Positions 1 through 9,200 of a stretch of 64,000 bases of DNA are shown one piece after another. A model generated the notes under the pieces. The model worked only from the letters and a program-made list of their open reading frames with translations. It was not told where the DNA came from and made no database searches. The position numbers were made by a program, and so were the translations under genes. Numbering within the stretch: the first letter of the stretch is position 1; the number at the start of each line of letters is the position of its first letter. Source of the DNA: Massilia timonae CCUG 45783 (GTDB taxonomy: Bacteria; Pseudomonadota; Gammaproteobacteria; Burkholderiales; Burkholderiaceae_D). The DNA is taken from contig NZ_JH992924.1 in NCBI RefSeq assembly GCF_000315425.1, positions 370,695-434,694 of the forward strand. The letters are read 5' to 3'.

Positions 1-496
1 CACGGAGCCCCTCAAGATGTTCCAGGTGGTCCTGCTTCTCCTCGAGCCGGACTTGGGCGGCCGCCGCTTCCCACATGCGGTTGCGCACTACGCCGGCAAC
101 AGCGAGGCGGGTGGCGCCGATGTGAGCGGCGACTTCTTCAGTGCTGCGCGCGGCCAGCGCTTCGCGGGCGCTCTTCTGGCCCGGCAGGAAGAATGAGGAC
201 GAGACCGATATCTCGGATTCTCGCTGGTCGCGCTCGGACGAACCCTGGTCTGCGCGCTGGGACAAGCCGAAGGTCGGGTTGGAGGCGAGCCAGGAGCGTG
301 CGTTGTCGCGCGCAGCATGCGCTTCGTCCTGGCGCGCTTCGATCGTGCGGGCGGCGGGTGCTCGCTGCCATGCACTCTCTACGGCTTGCTTCAATGTGGT
401 GCCGATTACAGTCGGCGGAGGCGGTGCTGCGATGGCCTGACATGGCAGGACCAGGGCGGCACCAATAAGGTAAAGGGACAGGCGGCAGGTGCGCAT
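1..496 (-). CDS. CzcC/TolC-type outer-membrane efflux factor, N-terminal part
   Basis: Partial gene: it starts at the ATG whose complement is 494-496 and runs off the left edge without a stop. A GGAG ribosome-binding site lies 6 bases before the start. The first 24 or so residues (MRTCRLSLYLIGAALVLPCQ, then AIAA) form a clear signal peptide. After it come TLKQAVESAWQRAPAARTIEARQDEA and a long helical stretch typical of the outer-membrane factor of RND or copper/cobalt-zinc-cadmium efflux systems. The family forms the outer-membrane tunnel of a tripartite pump. The CzcI-like gene just upstream on the same strand supports a czc-type metal efflux operon whose membrane-fusion and RND genes would lie outside the window. 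The family is likely; the metal is not known. Confidence 0.72.
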   Translation of the reverse strand, partial: MRTCRLSLYLIGAALVLPCQAIAAPPPPTVIGTTLKQAVESAWQRAPAARTIEARQDEAHAARDNARSWLASNPTFGLSQRADQGSSERDQRESEISVSSSFFLPGQKSAREALAARSTEEVAAHIGATRLAVAGVVRNRMWEAAAAQVRLEEKQDHLEHLEGLR

Positions 497-575
497 GTGT
501 TCTCCATCGGGTGATATTCAGAATCACCGAGGGCGAGCACGTCAGCGCAGCTTGCGTTGCGCCTGCATCTTTCGA

Positions 576-971
576 TTATGCGTGCAGCGTTCCCCCGGCA
601 GTGTGGCCGAGGGAGAAAGCTGGGGGTCTGTGTGGTCCGTCGAGGAACGGTTCAGGAACTGCCTGGGCAACATATGGCCCCAGTTCGGACACTGGCTGTT
701 CTGGAGGGAGTACCAGGCGCGGGAGACCGAAGCCTACCGGTTGTGAAGGCGAGGAATGTTCCTGCGCGTGATCGAGGGATTCATCCGAGTCGTCATAGTG
801 AACGGAGCCGTCGTCCTCATGATGGTGGTGATGGATGCCCTCATCGTGCTCCAGCTCGTGGACGAGCGAGACCGCGTCCGCGACAGGCGGCAGGCTGCCT
901 TGCATGGCGAAACCATACAGGGGCAAGCACAATAGCAGGAGGATGTGAACAATCCGACGCAAGGGAATCAC
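576..971 (-). CDS. CzcI-like histidine-rich periplasmic protein
   Basis: A 131-residue protein with a signal peptide (RRIVHILLLLCLPLYGFAM) and an acidic, histidine-rich middle (HELEHDEGIHHHHHEDDGS, then HYDDSDESLDHAQEH) that looks like a divalent-metal-binding segment. Proteins of this type commonly precede czcC-like genes in Burkholderiales metal-efflux operons, where CzcI-type proteins are thought to modulate expression. The start is a GTG (complement of 969-971) with a weak ribosome-binding site, so the exact start is uncertain. It lies 79 bases upstream of the efflux-factor gene on the same strand and is probably co-transcribed. The operon is divergent from chrB. Confidence 0.62.
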   Translation of the reverse strand: MIPLRRIVHILLLLCLPLYGFAMQGSLPPVADAVSLVHELEHDEGIHHHHHEDDGSVHYDDSDESLDHAQEHSSPSQPVGFGLPRLVLPPEQPVSELGPYVAQAVPEPFLDGPHRPPAFSLGHTAGGTLHA

Positions 972-988
972 CAGGTAAATTTCGCGAA

Positions 989-994
989 ATTATA
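989..994 (-). promoter_or_regulatory. -10 box of the czcI-like operon
   Basis: A perfect TATAAT on the minus strand, about 18 bases before the czcI-like GTG start. No good -35 box sits 17 bases upstream, which would suit an activator-dependent metal-responsive promoter. That last point is inference. Confidence 0.4.
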
Positions 995-1053
995 ACAGCC
1001 TGTCTGCCGCCATTGGTTCCTATCCAAAATGTTCGGGAAGTTAAGGAACTATT

Positions 1054-1090
1054 TTGTCGCTGTCGTATCAATAATTGTAATTGCAATTAC
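1054..1090 (+). promoter_or_regulatory. chrB promoter with overlapping palindromic operator
   Basis: A -35-like TTGTCG (1054-1059), a 16-base spacer and a -10-like TGTAAT (1076-1081) precede chrB. A perfect 14-base palindrome, GTAATTGCAATTAC (1077-1090), overlaps the -10 and ends 19 bases before the chrB ATG. ChrB proteins are chromate-responsive regulators of chr operons, so this palindrome is a good candidate for the ChrB operator. Binding is inferred. Confidence 0.5.
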
Positions 1091-1109
1091 TAAATGATAA
1101 GCTAGCAGG

Positions 1110-1409
1110 ATGACAAGCCCCCCAGAATGGCAGTTACTCGTGCTGACCCTGCCGAGTAACAATGCGACCGCTCGTATCCGGATATGGCGCGCCCTCAAGG
1201 CGCTTGGTTGTGTGCCGCTACGAGACGGCGCTTATCTGTTGCCGCATACCGTCCAGCTGGAACATCAGTTGCGAACGTTAGCCGACGAGTGTCTTCGGGA
1301 AAGCGGTAGCGCGTGGCTTCTGGTCGTTCAGCCTCAATCGGAAGTCGACAGCGCCGCCTACCGTTCGCTCTTCGACCGCAGCGCCGACTACTGTCAGCAG
1401 CGGTTGTAA
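1110..1409 (+). pseudogene. chrB: chrB, 5' fragment (split by IS21-type element)
   Basis: The first 94 codons (1110-1391) match the N-terminal part of ChrB, the chromate-responsive regulator of chromate resistance (WQLLVLTLPSNNATARIRIW, then RALKALGCVPLRDGAYLLP). The reading frame then enters the left end of an IS21-type element and stops after a few foreign codons at 1407-1409. The gene continues at 3431. Joining 1110-1391 to 3431-4114 restores one frame of 321 residues, the usual length of ChrB. The intact regulator can no longer be made, although the 3' part might be expressed separately. Confidence 0.88.
1387..1391. repeat. Target-site duplication, left copy (ACTAC)
   Basis: ACTAC directly precedes the left end of the IS21-type element and recurs directly after its right end (3426-3430). 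Removing the element plus one copy restores the chrB frame. Confidence 0.85.
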
Positions 1410-1491
1410 ACTGATACAGGCAGCGATTGAAAACTGATACACCATTTTGAGAAGATGGCCGCTTTGCGGAGCGGCCTTGAAACCCAAAGAG

Positions 1492-3338
<1,847 letters not shown>

Positions 3339-3425
3339 ACACGGACGGTGTTCGGCGACGGCGGTGTATCAGTTTTAAATCGCTGGGACGACGAAATCTG
3401 TATCAGTTTTCAATCGCCGTTGACA

Positions 3426-3430
3426 ACTAC
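3426..3430. repeat. Target-site duplication, right copy (ACTAC)
   Basis: Second copy of the 5-bp duplication flanking the IS21-type element; see 1387-1391. Confidence 0.85.
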
Positions 3431-4114
3431 GCAGTCTTCCTGAGCGCTGTGGCCGATGCGAGCGCTGCGTTAGCTAATGCCACTCCCCAAGCCATCACAC
3501 GGGTCAGGAGAAAGCTTCAGCGCGAGTATGAGACCTTGCGGACTACGGACTATTTTCCCGGTCAGGCAAGCAGCCAGGCCGAAATCGCCTGGACGGAATT
3601 TGTCAGCCTCAGCGAACGCAGCTTATCTACGGGAGAACCGGTTCCAGTCGAGGCAAGCATCGCAAAACGGGACATCACCAAGTATCGGCACCGCGTCTGG
3701 GCTACCCGCCGCCGGCTATGGGTCGATCGCGTTGCCTGTGCCTGGCTGATCCGTCGCTTCATTGACAAGGAGGCGTCGTTCGTATGGCTTGCGTCGCCGC
3801 AGGAGTGTCCTGCAAATGCGCTTGGCTTCGATTACGACGGAGCCGAGTTCACGCATGTCGGCAAACGTGTCTCTTTCGAAGTCCTGTTGGCGAGCTTCGG
3901 TCTGGATAGCGATACAGGCTTGTTGCGGCTGGGCGCCATGGTCCGATTTCTCGATGTGGGTGACGGCTTTGTGCCGGAGGCGAGCGGTTTCGAGGCCATC
4001 CTGGATGGCGCCCGCCAGCGGGCTGCCGATGACGATGCCCTGCTCAGCGAGGTCAGCGGCGTACTGGATTCGCTGTACGCCTATTTTTCTAAAGACGATG
4101 GAGTCCCTGCATGA
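3431..4114 (+). pseudogene. chrB: chrB, 3' fragment
   Basis: The remaining 227 codons of chrB after the IS21-type insertion. It contains the family's conserved C-terminal region, including TRRRLWVDRVACAWLIRRFI and the acidic FLDVGDG segment. Translation could restart internally (for example near 3449), but the N-terminal part would be missing. The stop overlaps the chrA start by four bases (ATGA at 4111-4114), so chrB and chrA were one operon. The insertion probably also changes chrA expression, either by polarity or by promoters within the element. Confidence 0.88.
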
Positions 4115-4992
4115 ACGATCCAGCAAACAGTGGCGGCAGGCCTGCCTATACCTTGTGGCAGATGATCGCCTACATGCTGCGTTTGGGTGCGCTTGGGTTT
4201 GGCGGCCCGGTAGCATTGGTCGGATACATGCATCGCGACTTGGTGGAGTCACGTAAATGGGTATCGGAAGCTGACTATAAGGAGGGACTGGCGCTGTCGC
4301 AATTGGCCCCCGGCCCTCTGGCTGCCCAGCTGGCGATTTACCTCGGTTATGTGCATTACCGGATATGGGGTGCGACGCTGGTCGGCATCGCCTTCGTTAT
4401 CCCGTCATTCATTATTGTGGTCGTGCTTGGCTGGGCCTATGTCCGTTTTGGTGGACTATCGTGGATGCAGGCAGTGTTTTACGGGGTTGGCGCAGCTGTC
4501 GTGGGCATCATCGTGATGAGCGCAAAAAAGCTCACCGAGAAAAGTGTCGGCAAGGACAAGCTGCTCTGGGCCATCTATCTAGTATTGGCGGCCGTCACCA
4601 TCGCCACCGAGTCGGAAATCGCCTGGCTCTTCATTGCGGCCGGTGTCCTGGTGTGGTTTTGGCGCGCGCCACCGAAGTGGCTTAACCGTGGCAGCGTCAA
4701 CGCGCTTGCCGCCACCCAACTGCGGATGGTCTCGAGCCTGTATGCAGCGGCGGACGTGTCGCTGCTGGTGCAGATCGCGCTGTTTTTTGCGAAAGCCGGC
4801 GCCTTCGTCTTCGGTTCCGGGCTGGCGATCGTGCCCTTCCTGTACGGGGGCGTAGTTACCGAACACGCGTGGCTGACGGAGAAGCAGTTCGTCGACGCCG
4901 TTGCAGTTGCCATGATCACACCGGGGCCGGTGGTTATTACCGTGGGCTTCATCGGGTATCTGAATCGCCACGACTTCCATAGACACTCCTGA
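4111..4992 (+). pseudogene. chrA: chrA chromate transporter, truncated by IS3-type element
   Basis: Encodes the N-terminal 283 residues of a ChrA-family (CHR) chromate efflux protein. The conserved LGFGGPVALVGYMHRDLV, LAPGPLAAQLAIYLGY and ITPGPVVITVGFIGYL segments and many membrane helices are visible. At 4961 the gene runs into the left end of an IS3-type element and ends after foreign codons (NRHDFHRHS). Typical ChrA proteins exceed 390 residues, so about a third is missing. The missing 3' part is not found on the other side of the element, so it has been lost rather than only separated. Chromate efflux from this locus is presumably inactive. Confidence 0.9.
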
Positions 4993-5022
4993 GCCTATAA
5001 TTGTAGGGTCAAGGAAAAAAGT

Positions 5023-5343
5023 ATGAGCGGCAAACGGTATCCCGAAGAATTCAAGATCGAAGCGGTCAAGCAAGTGACGGAGCGTGGGCACGCGGCGACG
5101 GAAGTTGCTACACGGTTGGGCGTCAGCTCGCACAGCCTGTACCAGTGGGTAAAGCGCTACAGCGCACCGCCGGCCGAGCGGCAGAAGGTGGACGATCAGC
5201 AGGCTGAGATGAAGCGCCTGAAGGCCGAGCTGAAACGCGTTACCGAGGAGCGCGATATTTTAAAAAACCGCCCCGCACGGTCGCCCGTGGCCCTCATGAA
5301 TAGAAACTCCAGAAGAGTACACTGGTTGCACGCAGGACTGTGA
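5023..5343 (+). pseudogene. IS3-family OrfA, disrupted near its 3' end
   Basis: The N-terminal part is a helix-turn-helix protein of the IS3 OrfA type (KRYPEEFKIEAVKQVTERGH, GVSSHSLYQWVKRY) followed by a leucine-zipper-like coiled coil (MKRLKAELKRVTEERDILK). After codon 82 the frame enters the IS110-type insertion. The original ending, KAAAYFAKMSG and stop, is found at 6868-6902. The break lies in an A6 tract, which together with the following G would be the A-AAA-AAG slippery site used for -1 frameshifting into orfB. The OrfAB fusion transposase therefore cannot be made from this copy. Confidence 0.88.
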
Positions 5344-5495
5344 CCGAACGCTTTTTGGAGGCATAGACCCCGTCAAAAAACCTGGTCCAGGGGAAGCTGC
5401 GGACTCATATGTGGCGGCGCCATCTGGCGACCCCGTTTAGGAAGTTGATCAATTCCGAGTCCCCGTCCTGCACCTGACTATCCAGGAGGTGGCCC
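5268..5495 (+). ncRNA. Probable IS110 bridge-RNA region
   Basis: A 228-base non-coding leader between the element's left end and the recombinase start. In IS110-subgroup elements this region is transcribed as the bridge RNA, whose loops pair with donor and target DNA. Visible structure includes CCTGGTCCAGG near 5381-5391 and a U-rich/A-rich pair (CTTTTTGG 5351-5358 with CAAAAAAC 5374-5381). AAAAAACC recurs at 5262-5269, across the left junction. The role comes from family knowledge; the fold and guides were not computed. Confidence 0.55.
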
Positions 5496-6857
5496 ATGTC
5501 CAGAGAGCGTTCACGATCCAAGCCCAGCGGGCTGCCGATCATTCATCCATTCGCGGCCGGCATCGATATCGGTGCACGATTCCACGTCGCCGCCGTCAGC
5601 CCGGATCTGTGCGACGAACCAGTCCAGACGTTTCAGGCTTTTACCAGTGATCTGGAACGCATGGCCAATTGGCTGGTTGCAACCGGAACGAAAACGGTCG
5701 TGATGGAATCGACAGGCGTCTACTGGGTCGCCGCCTTTGAAGTGCTCGAGTCGCACGGGCTCGAAGTCATCCTGGCCAACGCCCGCGAAGCGCGGGCCGT
5801 CCCAGGTAGAAAAAGCGACGTCAACGATGCCCAGTGGCTGCAGCGTTTGCATGCCTGCGGCCTGCTGCGTGCTAGCTTCCGTCCTGGCCGCGATATCGCA
5901 GAGTTGCGGGCCTATCTTCGCGCCCGCGAGAAGCACACCGACTACGCTGCCGCACATATCCAGCACATGCAGAAGGCGCTGACGTTCATGAACATTCAGC
6001 TCCATCACGTTATCGCCACGATCACCGGCGTCACGGGCATGAGGATCATCCGTGCCATCGTTGCCGGCGAGCGCAATCCCGATACGTTGGCGGCGATGCG
6101 CGATGTGCGCTGCAAGGAAAGCCTGGAAACCATCCGCAGTGCGCTGGTTGGTAATTACCAGCCCGAACACGTGTTTGCGCTCAAGCAGGCGCTTGCCCTT
6201 TACGATTTTTATCAGCGCTGCATCGACGAATGCGACGTGGAAATCGAACGTACGGTGGCGGGGCTGAACATTGGCAAGACGATGCCGGACGCGCCGCTCC
6301 CGAAGGCCAAACATCGCAGCAAAATGCCGAGCGATCCTAAGTTTGACGTGCGCGCTGCCCTGTATCAGCTAACCGGCACCGATCTCACGCAAATCCACGG
6401 CGTCGGCCCATTCCTGGCATTACGGTTTATCGGCGAATGTGGTACGGACATGGGTCGATGGCGTAGCGCGAAACACTTCACGTCATGGTTGACGTTGTCA
6501 CCCGGCTGCAAAATCAGCGGCGGCAAGGTGCTGTCGGCGCATACGCGCAAGACCAGCAGCCGGCTGACCGTCGCGATTCGACTGGCAGCCGTCACCGTTG
6601 GACGGAGCGACACCGCGCTCGGCGCGTTCTACCGACGTCTTGCAGGACGCATCGGCACGGCCAAAGCAGTGACCGCCACAGCCCGCAAGATTGCGGTCCT
6701 GTTTTACAACGCTATGCGGTATGGTATGGATTACCGGGACCCCGGTGCCGACCACTATGAACAGCAGTATCGCGATCGCGTGGTCAAGCAGCTGCATCGG
6801 CGCGCAGCGCAGTTCGGATTTGCTCTGCAGCCTCAGGAATCAATGGCTAGCGGGTGA
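5496..6857 (+). CDS. IS110-family DEDD recombinase (transposase)
   Basis: A 453-residue protein. The N-terminal RuvC-like DEDD domain shows GIDIGARFHVAAVS, VVMESTGVYW and GRKSDVNDAQWLQRLHACGL. The C-terminal Transposase_20 domain shows ALYQLTGTDLTQIHGVGPFL and the KISGGKVLSAHTRKTSS segment containing the catalytic-serine motif. It is longer than the roughly 330 residues of compact members such as IS621, mainly through extra middle sequence. An AGGAGGTGG ribosome-binding site precedes the ATG. The family performs RNA-guided donor-target recombination. Intact and probably functional. Confidence 0.93.
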   Translation: MSRERSRSKPSGLPIIHPFAAGIDIGARFHVAAVSPDLCDEPVQTFQAFTSDLERMANWLVATGTKTVVMESTGVYWVAAFEVLESHGLEVILANAREARAVPGRKSDVNDAQWLQRLHACGLLRASFRPGRDIAELRAYLRAREKHTDYAAAHIQHMQKALTFMNIQLHHVIATITGVTGMRIIRAIVAGERNPDTLAAMRDVRCKESLETIRSALVGNYQPEHVFALKQALALYDFYQRCIDECDVEIERTVAGLNIGKTMPDAPLPKAKHRSKMPSDPKFDVRAALYQLTGTDLTQIHGVGPFLALRFIGECGTDMGRWRSAKHFTSWLTLSPGCKISGGKVLSAHTRKTSSRLTVAIRLAAVTVGRSDTALGAFYRRLAGRIGTAKAVTATARKIAVLFYNAMRYGMDYRDPGADHYEQQYRDRVVKQLHRRAAQFGFALQPQESMASG

Positions 6858-6959
6858 GTTTCTTAGGAAGGCCGCCGCGTACTTTGCCAAGATGTCCGGG
6901 TAAGGTACGCCTTCATTCGCGATGCCCGTAACGAACATTCGATCCGAAGGCTTTGCAAG

Positions 6960-7775
6960 ATGATGACAGTGCATCCCAGCGGTTTCTACGCCTGGTGTGC
7001 CGAGCCGGAAAGCCAGCGAACCCAGGAAGACCGGCGCCTGCTCGGGCACATTAAGCAGTCGTGGTTGGAAAGCGGCGCAGTGTACGGCTACAGGAAAGTC
7101 TCGGACGACTTGCGCGACCTGGGCGAGCAATGTGGGATCAACCGCGTTCACCGAATCATGCGCGCCGCCGGCCTGCACTCGCAAACAGGCTATGGCAAGC
7201 GCCGCTTCAAACGCGGCGGCATTCCATCGGTAGTAGCACCAAACCACCTGCAGCGGCAATTCGATGTGACTGAACCAAACAAGGTTTGGGTCACGGACAT
7301 CACGTACATCCGCACGCATGAGGGTTGGTTGTACCTGGCCGCAGTGCTCGACCTGTTTTCACGCCAGGTCATCGGCTGGTCGATGGGTTCGAGGATGGAT
7401 CGCGAGTTGGCTCTGAACGCTTTGCTGATGGCTGTCTGGCGTCGCCAGCCTAAGCAGACCGTCATGGTTCACTCGGATCAGGGCAGCCAGTTCAGCAGCT
7501 ACGACTGGCGCGATTTTCTGAGAGCGCACAACCTCGAACAGAGCATGAGCCGACGCGGCAATTGTCACGACAATGCGGTCGCCGAGAGCTTTTTCCAGCT
7601 ACTGAAGCGGGAACGTGTTCGCCGGCGGATCTACATTACTCGCGATGAGGCCAGGCAGGACATCTTCGACTATATCGAGATGTTCTACAATCCGAAGCGC
7701 CGGCACAGTTTCAGCAATGACTTGTCGCCGGTCGAGTATGAAAAGCAGTATTTCCAGCGGCTCTCGAGTGTCTAG
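6960..7775 (+). CDS. IS3-family transposase OrfB
   Basis: Catalytic half of the IS3 transposase, rve family. The start of the conserved core is VHPSGFYAW, an HTH_21 region follows, and the DDE residues lie in VWVTDITYIRTHEGWLYLA, VMVHSDQGSQFSS and NCHDNAVAESFFQLLKRER. The ATG at 6960 is only a convenient start. The frame is open upstream through VRYAFIRDARNEHSIRRLCK, because OrfB is normally produced as a -1 frameshift fusion with OrfA. The IS110-type insertion separates the two halves, so this transposase is probably inactive despite an intact catalytic domain. Confidence 0.9.
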   Translation: MMTVHPSGFYAWCAEPESQRTQEDRRLLGHIKQSWLESGAVYGYRKVSDDLRDLGEQCGINRVHRIMRAAGLHSQTGYGKRRFKRGGIPSVVAPNHLQRQFDVTEPNKVWVTDITYIRTHEGWLYLAAVLDLFSRQVIGWSMGSRMDRELALNALLMAVWRRQPKQTVMVHSDQGSQFSSYDWRDFLRAHNLEQSMSRRGNCHDNAVAESFFQLLKRERVRRRIYITRDEARQDIFDYIEMFYNPKRRHSFSNDLSPVEYEKQYFQRLSSV

Positions 7776-7860
7776 AAAAGCTGTGGCGATTCACATCGTG
7801 CTTGCCTGCGCCTGCTATAGTATTAAGCAGTAGCTTTATGTCAGATAGAGGTAGAGCTAC

Positions 7861-7930
7861 TGCGAACTACGTGAGAACGCTGCGAATTCGCTGCGAAGTT
7901 TTCTGAGACGCTGCGAAGTATTCTGAGAAC
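7861..7930. repeat. Short direct repeats TGCGAA...TGAGA, probable remnant of a lost element's end
   Basis: TGCGAA occurs at 7861, 7881, 7892 and 7912. Three copies continue into a GTGAGAAC or CTGAGA(A)C motif with a 20-base unit. Multiple short terminal repeats of this kind are seen at the ends of some IS21-type elements, but no transposase goes with them here. They sit in the 152-base gap between the IS3-type element and the end of pilC and may mark an old rearrangement junction. Confidence 0.4.
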
Positions 7931-7945
7931 CTACAACTACCCGCT

Positions 7946-9178
7946 TCAGACCACCGACCCCAGCTTGAAGATCGGCAAATACATCGCAATCACCAGCCCG
8001 CCGATCAACACCCCAAGAATGACCATGATCAGCGGCTCCATCAGCGACGACAACGCCGCCACCGCCTCATCGACCTCATCCTCGAAGAAATCCGCCACCT
8101 TGCCCAGCATCGCGTCGAGCGAACCCGATTCTTCGCCGATCTGCACCATCTGGATCACGAGGTTCGGGAACACGTCCGCATTCTGCATCGAGGCGGTCAG
8201 GCTGGTGCCGGTGCTGACCTCGTTCTGGATCTTGCGCGTGGCTTCCAGGTAGACCGCATTGCCCGACGCCCCGCCGACCGAATCGAGCGCTTCGACCAGC
8301 GGCACGCCGGCCGCGAACATGGTCGATAGCGTGCGCGTCCAGCGCGCGATGGTGGCCTTGCGGATCACGCTGCCGAAGATCGGCAGGCGCAGCAGCAGGC
8401 GGTCCATCACCTGCTGCATCCTGAGCGAGCGGCGCCAGGCCTGGAAGAACAGGTACAGCCCGGCGAACAGCGAGCCGAAGATCACGTACCACCATTCCAC
8501 GACGAAGTCGGAGATCGCCATCACCACCACGGTCGGGGTCGGCAAGTCGGCGCCGAAGCTCGAGAACACCTGCTTGAAGGCCGGCACCACCCAGATCATG
8601 ATCACGGCGGTGACGACCAGGGCCACCGCCAGGATCGCGATCGGATAGGTCAGGGCCGACTTGATCTTGCCCTTGAGTGCCAGCGTCTTTTCCTTGTAGA
8701 TCGCCAGGCGCGTGAGCAGGTCTTCCAGGATGCCGGCCTGTTCGCCGGCGCCGACCAGGTTGCAGAACAGCGGATCGAAGTACAGCGGGAACTTGCGGAA
8801 GGCGCGGTTCAGGCTGGTGCCGGTCTCGACGTCGTTGCGCAGGTCCTGGATCAGCTTGGCCATCGACGGGTTGCTGTGGCCCTTGCCGACGATATCGAAC
8901 GATTGCAGCAGGGGCACGCCGGCCTTCATCATGGTCGCGAGCTGGCGCGTGAACATGGTCAAGTCCTTGTCCGTGATCTTGCGGCCGCTGCGGTAGACCT
9001 TCTTCTTGACCTTGGTGACCATGATGCCCTGGCGGCGCAGGGTCACGTTGACGATCGCCTCGCCGCCGGCGCGCACTTCGCCGCGCACCACGCGGCCGGT
9101 CTTGTCCTTGCCCTCCCAGGCGTACACGTTTTCCTTGACCTGCGCGCCACGGCTCTTGGGTTGGGGGGATGTTGCCAT
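7946..9178 (-). CDS. pilC: Type IV pilus inner-membrane platform protein PilC
   Basis: A 410-residue member of the GspF/PilC family. It has two T2SSF domains, each followed by hydrophobic segments (YPIAILAVALVVTAVIMIWV; LMEPLIMVILGVLIGGLVIA). Family signatures include FTRQLATMMKAGVPLLQSFD and IGEESGSLDAML. The ATG at 9178 is chosen because AGGAAG lies just upstream; the open frame extends 18 codons further but lacks a good site. It anchors the pilus motor in the inner membrane and follows pilB after 22 bases. The usual next gene, pilD (prepilin peptidase), is not present in this window; its place is taken by insertion sequences. Confidence 0.96.
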   Translation of the reverse strand: MATSPQPKSRGAQVKENVYAWEGKDKTGRVVRGEVRAGGEAIVNVTLRRQGIMVTKVKKKVYRSGRKITDKDLTMFTRQLATMMKAGVPLLQSFDIVGKGHSNPSMAKLIQDLRNDVETGTSLNRAFRKFPLYFDPLFCNLVGAGEQAGILEDLLTRLAIYKEKTLALKGKIKSALTYPIAILAVALVVTAVIMIWVVPAFKQVFSSFGADLPTPTVVVMAISDFVVEWWYVIFGSLFAGLYLFFQAWRRSLRMQQVMDRLLLRLPIFGSVIRKATIARWTRTLSTMFAAGVPLVEALDSVGGASGNAVYLEATRKIQNEVSTGTSLTASMQNADVFPNLVIQMVQIGEESGSLDAMLGKVADFFEDEVDEAVAALSSLMEPLIMVILGVLIGGLVIAMYLPIFKLGSVV

Positions 9179-9200
9179 TGTTCGTCTTCCTGTCCGGGTC

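Larger units (their letters stand above)
5268..6867 (+). mobile_element. IS110-family insertion sequence nested in the IS3-type element
   Basis: About 1,600 bases (ends accurate to two bases or so) between the A6 tract ending at 5267 and the AAGGCC at 6868. It has no terminal inverted repeats, which is normal for IS110. A long left non-coding region (5268-5495) and a very short right one are the layout of the IS110 subgroup, whose bridge RNA is encoded at the left end. AA occurs at both junctions and could be the exchanged core dinucleotide. The restored host sequence reads through as ILKKAAAYFAK. Confidence 0.85.
4961..7793 (+). mobile_element. IS3-family insertion sequence, interrupted by an IS110-type element
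   Basis: The ends are 27-base imperfect inverted repeats at 4961-4987 and 7767-7793 (22 of 27 identical, both starting TGAATCGCCAC). Without the inner insertion the element would be about 1,233 bases, normal for IS3. It carries orfA and orfB. I see no 3-4 bp target duplication: the left flank ends GTATC and the right flank starts CATCG. Nor does chrA resume on the right. This suggests a deletion or rearrangement next to the element. Confidence 0.9.

Noticed and set aside
7861-7930. Possible CRISPR-like array
   Set aside because: Repeats are only about 20 bases, imperfect, directly adjacent and without spacers or cas genes; they fit insertion-element ends better.
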